Shown here: piece after piece, positions 59,962 to 64,000 of the stretch
Layout: each line of letters opens with the position of its first letter
Numbering within the stretch: the stretch's first letter is position 1
From: CBDDHT01 sp965228615
GTDB lineage: Bacteria > Pseudomonadota > Alphaproteobacteria > Rhizobiales > Methyloligellaceae
NCBI GenBank assembly: GCA_965228615.1
Contig: CBDDHT010000003.1
Span: 310,001-374,000, forward strand
Length of the DNA stretch: 64,000 nucleotides
Direction of reading: 5' to 3'
Notes under the pieces: model-generated
What the model was told of the DNA's origin: nothing
The model's database searches: none
Seen by the model: only the letters and a program-made list of their open reading frames with translations
Position numbers and translations under genes: made by a program

Positions 59962-60450
59962 TCAACCATCAGGATAGTGTGCAAACGGATTGTAGCTCCA
60001 TGCGGCCTCATCGACGCGCGAGATATAGAAATGGGAGGCAGCCGCCTCGAACTGAAATATGTGCTCGCTCGTGCAGGTCCGGTCGACGCTCATGAACTTG
60101 ATCTGCATGGCGTCGTTGTACCCTTTGTGATTTTTCATTTCCCAGAAATCACCCAAGAAATACTCGCCGACGATGCCCTGCCAAGGTGGTTTTTCCGAGA
60201 TATCGCTGACAACCATGTCCGGCCACCGTATCTGCTCATCGACCAGCACCTCGACTTGGTCGAACTCGGCCCTGCAAACCATGTTGAAAAAAAAGCTGTC
60301 AAATTGAAAAGCGACTGCCTGCAGATCTTTGGCTTGCTGTCCGCTTTCATACTCAATGCGACCATGCCGTCTGACAAGCGACACGCGCCTCAATATGTGG
60401 GCGTCGTCCCCCTTGTGCAATTGGTCTGAAAGCGTCTCGAAGCCTTTCAT
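59962..60450 (-). CDS. Uncharacterised protein
   Basis: A 162-aa soluble protein with GAAGGAAACGGA before the ATG. It shows an alternating hydrophobic pattern (AVAFQFDSFFFNMVCRAEFDQVEVLVDEQI and IVGEYFLGDFWEMKNHKGYNDAMQIKF) of a small alpha/beta fold. No known motif is visible. It is divergent from the DUF5071 gene by 66 bp. Confidence 0.65.
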   Translation of the reverse strand: MKGFETLSDQLHKGDDAHILRRVSLVRRHGRIEYESGQQAKDLQAVAFQFDSFFFNMVCRAEFDQVEVLVDEQIRWPDMVVSDISEKPPWQGIVGEYFLGDFWEMKNHKGYNDAMQIKFMSVDRTCTSEHIFQFEAAASHFYISRVDEAAWSYNPFAHYPDG

Positions 60451-60516
60451 TCCGTTTCCTTCAGGTAATTTCCCTGATCACTGTCGTGCACTGCCAGAAT
60501 TTGCCATGATCGCAGC

Positions 60517-60948
60517 ATGAACCTCAAAGACTGCATCCCCAAGGACAAGTTCGATCACGATGCTGTAAAGCGTGCGGTGGAAATCGGCTATCCGGGAATC
60601 AACCCTATTCTGCCCGACTTGCTTGTTTGGCTGCAGGACATTAACTGGCCAGTCGCGCGGGATCTCGTACCGCTGTTGAAAGACGCTGGCACGGGGATCG
60701 CGCCCCATATCATTGCAATCCTGAATTCCACCGACAGCGGATGGAAATACTCCGTTGTTTCCTATTTGTGCGAGTCTGTCAGCAGCGACGTATGGGCGCT
60801 GATCGAGCCTGATGTGGTGCGCCTTGCCATGGCGCCGAGCGAACGCGATGCGCAGGAGGAAGTGCATCTGGTGGCCGCCGAAGCGCTGGCGGAGCGCGAG
60901 ACCGAGCGCGCGAAAGCGCTGCAGAAGACATTGCAAAATGATTGGTAG
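60517..60948 (+). CDS. DUF5071 domain-containing protein
   Basis: A 143-aa protein. The pattern IPKDKFDHDAVKRAVEIGYPGINPILPDLLVWLQDINWPVARDLVPLLKDAG near residues 7-58 matches DUF5071. It is all-helical and HEAT-like; no function is known. Some small genes of this kind sit near toxin-immunity loci, but there is no toxin gene here. Its stop codon TAG lies inside the CCA end of the tRNA-like sequence on the other strand. Confidence 0.75.
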   Translation: MNLKDCIPKDKFDHDAVKRAVEIGYPGINPILPDLLVWLQDINWPVARDLVPLLKDAGTGIAPHIIAILNSTDSGWKYSVVSYLCESVSSDVWALIEPDVVRLAMAPSERDAQEEVHLVAAEALAERETERAKALQKTLQNDW

Positions 60949-61036
60949 GCGCCCTGGGAATCGAACCCAGCCGTGCACGCTCATCTGGCGCTATACAGGA
61001 GTATAAACCCCGCCCGCACAACCTGTGCTGACGCCC
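60943..61036 (-). ncRNA. tRNA-like sequence with T-arm and CCA end but no normal anticodon arm
   Basis: Read on minus, it ends with T-arm CTGGG-TTCGATT-CCCAG (60954-60970), then GGCGCCT, A and CCA. A 94-nt model starting at 61036 gives a 7-bp acceptor stem (GGGCGTC with GGCGCCT, two G-T wobbles) and a short D-like stem GCAC/GTGC. In place of an anticodon arm it has a long hairpin TATAC-TCCT-GTATA. It might be a tRNA remnant, such as an attachment-site relic, or an unusual tRNA-like RNA. Parts of the model compete with a hairpin at 61029-61051. Confidence 0.3.
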
Positions 61037-61051
61037 ACAATTGTGGCGTCA
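61029..61051. repeat. Hairpin TGACGCC/GGCGTCA with palindromic core
   Basis: TGACGCC pairs with GGCGTCA around a palindromic ACAATTGT. It may stop transcripts or belong to the tRNA-like locus. No T-run follows. Confidence 0.5.
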
Positions 61052-61223
61052 GAGTATTCGACCGATGGTGTGCAGCAGCGAAGCCATGACCAACGTCTAG
61101 ATCAATCGTTGATGCGTGGCAACTTGCGAAATTGAGACCCCGGTCAGCAGGATTGAGTGATGCAGGCATTCTGGTGCGCGCTTGGCTCCACGCCCGCTAC
61201 CAGCCCGCAAGTGTTGAATTGTA

Positions 61224-62153
61224 TCAGTCGGCGGGAGCACCGCTTGAAACAGGACGGCGATAGGGGCCGAAGAGGCAGGCAAGGCCAAGGATCAGGCCGG
61301 AGACGGTTGCGATCATCCCCGCGGCACTCACGGCATGCTCGCTACCGAACCACAAAGGACCATAGCCCGCAAAAACATAGCCGAGGATTGCGGAAAGCGC
61401 CGCGAACAGCACGCTCCACAGCACCTGCGCTTCGAGGCGGTTCGTCATCAGCCGCGCGGCCGCCGGCGGGCAGATGAACATCGCGATGACGATGATGGAC
61501 CCAACTGCATCGAAGGCCGCGACGGCAGAGATCGCTGCTACGACGACGAGCGCAAAACTTAGAACGCCGGTCGGAATTCCGACAGTGCTGGCAAAGCCCT
61601 CATCGAAAGTGGAGAGCTTCAGAGGACGCCAGAACAGAAGCGTAAATGCCGCCACCAGGACGGCAACGATCGCCATGCGGCCAAGCTCCGGCGGCAACTC
61701 GGCCAGCGCCACCGGATCGATCAGCGAGCCCCAGTCGTCGGCGCCAAGCCAGATCAGACTTTCCAGATTGCCGAAAAGCGCATGCTCCACATCGAGATGA
61801 ACGCTGCTTGTGTCGCTCTGTTCGAGCAAGAGTACCCCGCCGGCAAAAAGCGACGTGAAGGTCACCCCCATGGCGGCGCCGGGTTCGATGCGTCCCAGCC
61901 GCTTGATCGCCTCGATCAGGACAACCGATATGACCGCGGCGCCGGCGGCGCCGATCATCATCGGCCAGGTCGAGATAACGCCCGTCACGAGAAACGCGAC
62001 GACAATGCCGGGCAGAACAACATGACTGATCGCATCGCCAATCAATGCCTGCCGTCGCAGAATGAGAAAGTTACCAGGAAGCGCGCAGGCAATCGCGCCA
62101 AGGATACCGATGAGCAGCGGCGTCAGACTGAGCTGGACGAATTCCGGTCCCAT
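61224..62153 (-). CDS. Metal ABC transporter permease (Mn/Zn/Fe family), second permease
   Basis: An inner-membrane permease of 309 aa with about eight helices. ILGAIACALPGNFLILRRQALIGDAISHVVLPGIVV near residues 18-55 is the ABC-3 family opening. The conserved LLEQSDTSSVHLDVEHALFGNL near residue 110 and GSIIVIAMFICPPAAARLMTNRLE near residue 225 follow. The ATG overlaps the stop of the previous permease (TGATG). With the upstream permease it makes an MntC/MntD (SitC/SitD)-like pair. Whether the metal is Mn, Zn or Fe cannot be told. Confidence 0.92.
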   Translation of the reverse strand: MGPEFVQLSLTPLLIGILGAIACALPGNFLILRRQALIGDAISHVVLPGIVVAFLVTGVISTWPMMIGAAGAAVISVVLIEAIKRLGRIEPGAAMGVTFTSLFAGGVLLLEQSDTSSVHLDVEHALFGNLESLIWLGADDWGSLIDPVALAELPPELGRMAIVAVLVAAFTLLFWRPLKLSTFDEGFASTVGIPTGVLSFALVVVAAISAVAAFDAVGSIIVIAMFICPPAAARLMTNRLEAQVLWSVLFAALSAILGYVFAGYGPLWFGSEHAVSAAGMIATVSGLILGLACLFGPYRRPVSSGAPAD

Positions 62154-63376
62154 CACGCACCAGCTCCCGTGGGAACCCCGACCGGTGGCCCGATCAGACG
62201 GTCGATCTCCCCGATCTCATCGTCCGTCAAAACCGTCTCAATTGGCGTCAGGCCGTCATAGCGCCCGACGACACCCATATCGGGATGGATCTGGCGTGCG
62301 ATCTCCCAGCGCTTTTCATCGCGAAGCGCCTTGGATGCCTGCGCCTTGCCGTCTTCTGTGGCGACGCCATCGGGCCGGATCAGTTTCGCCCGGCGCAGAA
62401 CGGCAAGTGTCAGGCGGTCGTATACAAGCTCACCACGCGCGAGCGCGAGAAGTCCCTGGCGGTGATGGACACGGATCTGAAACCGGCGCTGGCGGACAAG
62501 CGCGGCGAGCAATCCGCGGTTCGGTGCGAACAGCAGCGACACGGTGAATAGTGCAAAGCTGACGAGTACGATGATCGGTCCCGTCGGCAAGTCAGGCGCC
62601 GATGCCGAGATGGCAGCGCCGACATAGCCGGCGATGCCACCGAGCACACCGGCGATCCACACGACGCGATCCGTACGATCGGTCCAGAAGCGCGCCGTAA
62701 CCGACGGTATGATCAGCATGGCGACGATCAGAATGAGGCCGACGAGCTTCAGGCCGATGACAGTGACCGCCATGACCAAACCCATCATGGCGAGATCGAT
62801 CCGGCGTACATTGACACCGGAGGCGGCAGCAAATTCGGGATCAAACGCAACGAGCGTCATGGGGCGCCGGAGAGCGAAGACGGTTAGCACAGCCAAGGCA
62901 CCGCCGAGCGCGATGATCACCGCATCGGCAAACAGCATGCCGGCCGTGGAGCCAAGCAGGAAGCCTTCAAGGCCGGCCTGTTTACCGGCCGACATGGTTT
63001 GGATGACAGTCAGGAGGACAATACCGAGGCCGAAGAATACAGAGAGGACGGCACCGATCGCAGCGTCCTCGGCGAGCCGCGTCCGCCGGGCGATCCACTC
63101 GACCAAAAAAAGACCGATACCGGCAGAGACGGCTGAACCGAGCAAAAGGCCGACAAGATTTCTACCGTCCATTCCTAGGGCGACCATCACAATGAAGGCG
63201 ATGCCGACGCCCGGCAGGGTTGCGTGAGCGACCGCATCGGATACGAGCGCACGCTTTCGTAGGAAGAGGAATGTGCCGGCACTGCCCGCCGCGATGCCCA
63301 GCAATGCTGCGCCGATAGCGACCAGTGCGCTGTTGTAACCGGCCTGCAAAGCAAGGGCCTCTAGGAGCGGATTCAT
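62153..63376 (-). CDS. Metal ABC transporter permease with C-terminal soluble domain
   Basis: A 407-aa protein. The first 290 residues form an ABC-3 permease (AGSAGTFLFLRKRALVSDAVAHATLPGVGIAF near residue 35, KQAGLEGFLLGSTAGMLFADAVII near 132, LVGLILIVAMLIIPSVTARFWTDR near 215). After the last helix, a 110-residue cytosolic part follows: LLALARGELVYDRLTLAVLRRAKLIRPDGVATEDGKAQASKALRDEKRWEIAR. It resembles a winged-helix unit of the DtxR/MntR type. Such long permeases occur in other alphaproteobacteria. It lies 11 bp after the ATPase gene. Confidence 0.9.
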   Translation of the reverse strand: MNPLLEALALQAGYNSALVAIGAALLGIAAGSAGTFLFLRKRALVSDAVAHATLPGVGIAFIVMVALGMDGRNLVGLLLGSAVSAGIGLFLVEWIARRTRLAEDAAIGAVLSVFFGLGIVLLTVIQTMSAGKQAGLEGFLLGSTAGMLFADAVIIALGGALAVLTVFALRRPMTLVAFDPEFAAASGVNVRRIDLAMMGLVMAVTVIGLKLVGLILIVAMLIIPSVTARFWTDRTDRVVWIAGVLGGIAGYVGAAISASAPDLPTGPIIVLVSFALFTVSLLFAPNRGLLAALVRQRRFQIRVHHRQGLLALARGELVYDRLTLAVLRRAKLIRPDGVATEDGKAQASKALRDEKRWEIARQIHPDMGVVGRYDGLTPIETVLTDDEIGEIDRLIGPPVGVPTGAGA

Positions 63377-63387
63377 CGCACTGGGCG

Positions 63388-64000
63388 TCAGACTGATGGC
63401 AGGTGCAGTTGATCGATATGCGTCGTCGCGAGGCGACCGCCATAGGTGGCCTGCAGATTCTCCGCGGTAAAGGTCGTGGCGATGGGACCTTCGGCGACCT
63501 TTCGCACATTCAACAGAAGGACGTGATCGAAATAGTCAGCAACGGTTGCCAGATCGTGGTGTACGCAGATTACCGTTCGCCCTTCCGCCTTCAATCCCTT
63601 GAGCACATCGATGATCGCCTTTTCCGTCGCGGCATCGACACCAGCGAGCGGCTCATCAAGAAGATACAGATCGGCGTTCTGGGCAAGAGCGCGTGCAAGA
63701 AAGACTCGCTGCTGCTGACCACCTGAAAGCTGACCGATCTGGCGGTCGGAAAAATCGGCCATGCCGACGCGCTCAAGACAATCCAACGCCGCCTTGCGGT
63801 GACGCGCGCGCACAAGCCGTAGAAGCCCGAGATCACGGTAGAGCCCCATCAGCACCACATCGATTACCCGTGTCGGGAAATCCCAATCGATGCTGGCGCG
63901 CTGCGGCACATAGGCAATCCTATTGCGTGCCTGGTTGAGGGATTGACCAAAGACCGATACCGATCCCGACACGCGCGGCACAATGTTCATCGCAGCCTTG
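63388..64000 (-). CDS. Metal ABC transporter ATP-binding protein, N-terminus outside the window
   Basis: The C-terminal 203 codons of the ATPase are visible. ARNRIAYVPQRASIDWDFPTRVIDVVLMGLY is the metal-type Q-loop. The signature QLSGGQQQRVFLARALAQNADLYLLDEPLAGVDA (signature and Walker B) and the H-loop VICVHHDLATVADYFDHVLLL follow. The frame continues upstream past 63990 (KAA), so the start and Walker A lie beyond the right edge. It forms a transporter with the two permeases; the binding protein gene may be further right. Confidence 0.93.
   Translation of the reverse strand, partial: KAAMNIVPRVSGSVSVFGQSLNQARNRIAYVPQRASIDWDFPTRVIDVVLMGLYRDLGLLRLVRARHRKAALDCLERVGMADFSDRQIGQLSGGQQQRVFLARALAQNADLYLLDEPLAGVDAATEKAIIDVLKGLKAEGRTVICVHHDLATVADYFDHVLLLNVRKVAEGPIATTFTAENLQATYGGRLATTHIDQLHLPSV

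Noticed and set aside
60943..61051. tmRNA (two-piece alphaproteobacterial type) acceptor piece
   Set aside because: No coding piece or tag reading frame follows the CCA end on the minus strand; DUF5071 coding sequence lies there instead. The third acceptor pair is G-C, not the G-U needed for alanylation.

Overview
The window is a stretch of chromosome from an alphaproteobacterium. Four things point there: an NDUFA12/B17.2-type complex I accessory subunit, a DUF1476-type F1-ATPase zeta inhibitor, the gene order accB-accC-aat-DUF2155-NDUFA12, and a GTTC-N7-GTTC LexA box upstream of recA. The DNA is GC-rich and densely coded. I cannot place it below class; a Hyphomicrobiales/Rhodospirillales-like free-living heterotroph would fit. 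No rRNA gene and no canonical tRNA gene was seen.

Layout. 0-7 kb: an edge-truncated aminotransferase, an M48 metalloprotease with a DsbA-like oxidoreductase, aroQ, accB, accC, aat, DUF2155 and NDUFA12. 7.6-11.4 kb: B12-dependent ribonucleotide reductase (nrdJ) behind a long structured leader. 11.5-16.7 kb: an oxidoreductase, a ceramidase-like membrane protein, a CinA-type protein, sfsA, map and radC. 16.7-18.0 kb: one complete IS4-type insertion sequence sitting inside a palindromic intergenic repeat. 18.2-29.5 kb: lipid metabolism, with a specialised ACP/ketosynthase pair, fadD and a fadE-fadJ-fadI beta-oxidation operon. 29.7-36.0 kb: an ArsR regulator, a CDGSH protein and a complete branched-chain amino acid ABC transporter (livHMGF, a small membrane protein, livK). 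36.1-45.2 kb: a P1 peptidase and the purine block purB / purC-purS-purQ-purL followed by bolA-grxD. 45.3-51.0 kb: a divergent LysR/phytanoyl-CoA dioxygenase pair, rpsD, a tRNA/rRNA methyltransferase and icd. 52.3-57.6 kb: a cyclic-nucleotide-gated channel, alaS and recA. 58-61 kb: small, poorly characterised genes. 61.2-64 kb: a Mn/Zn/Fe-type ABC transporter running off the right edge.

Most genes are ordinary housekeeping genes. The least explained material lies between genes. The 51.1-52.3 kb interval carries five near-identical 179-bp tandem units plus two inverted diverged relatives. These share a hairpin-rich core, and one stem shows a compensatory base-pair change. A tRNA-like T-arm/CCA end sits at 60.94-61.04 kb with no normal anticodon arm. 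The nrdJ leader has mutually exclusive stems but no recognisable cobalamin riboswitch. A small reading frame at 37.1 kb is interrupted by one in-frame TGA.

Functionally, fadD with fadE/J/I gives a complete fatty acid activation and beta-oxidation route, and accB/accC supply biotin carboxylase functions for fatty acid synthesis. purB, C, S, Q and L cover five steps of purine synthesis. bolA-grxD and the CDGSH protein belong to Fe-S handling, and the metal transporter at the right edge fits metal homeostasis.
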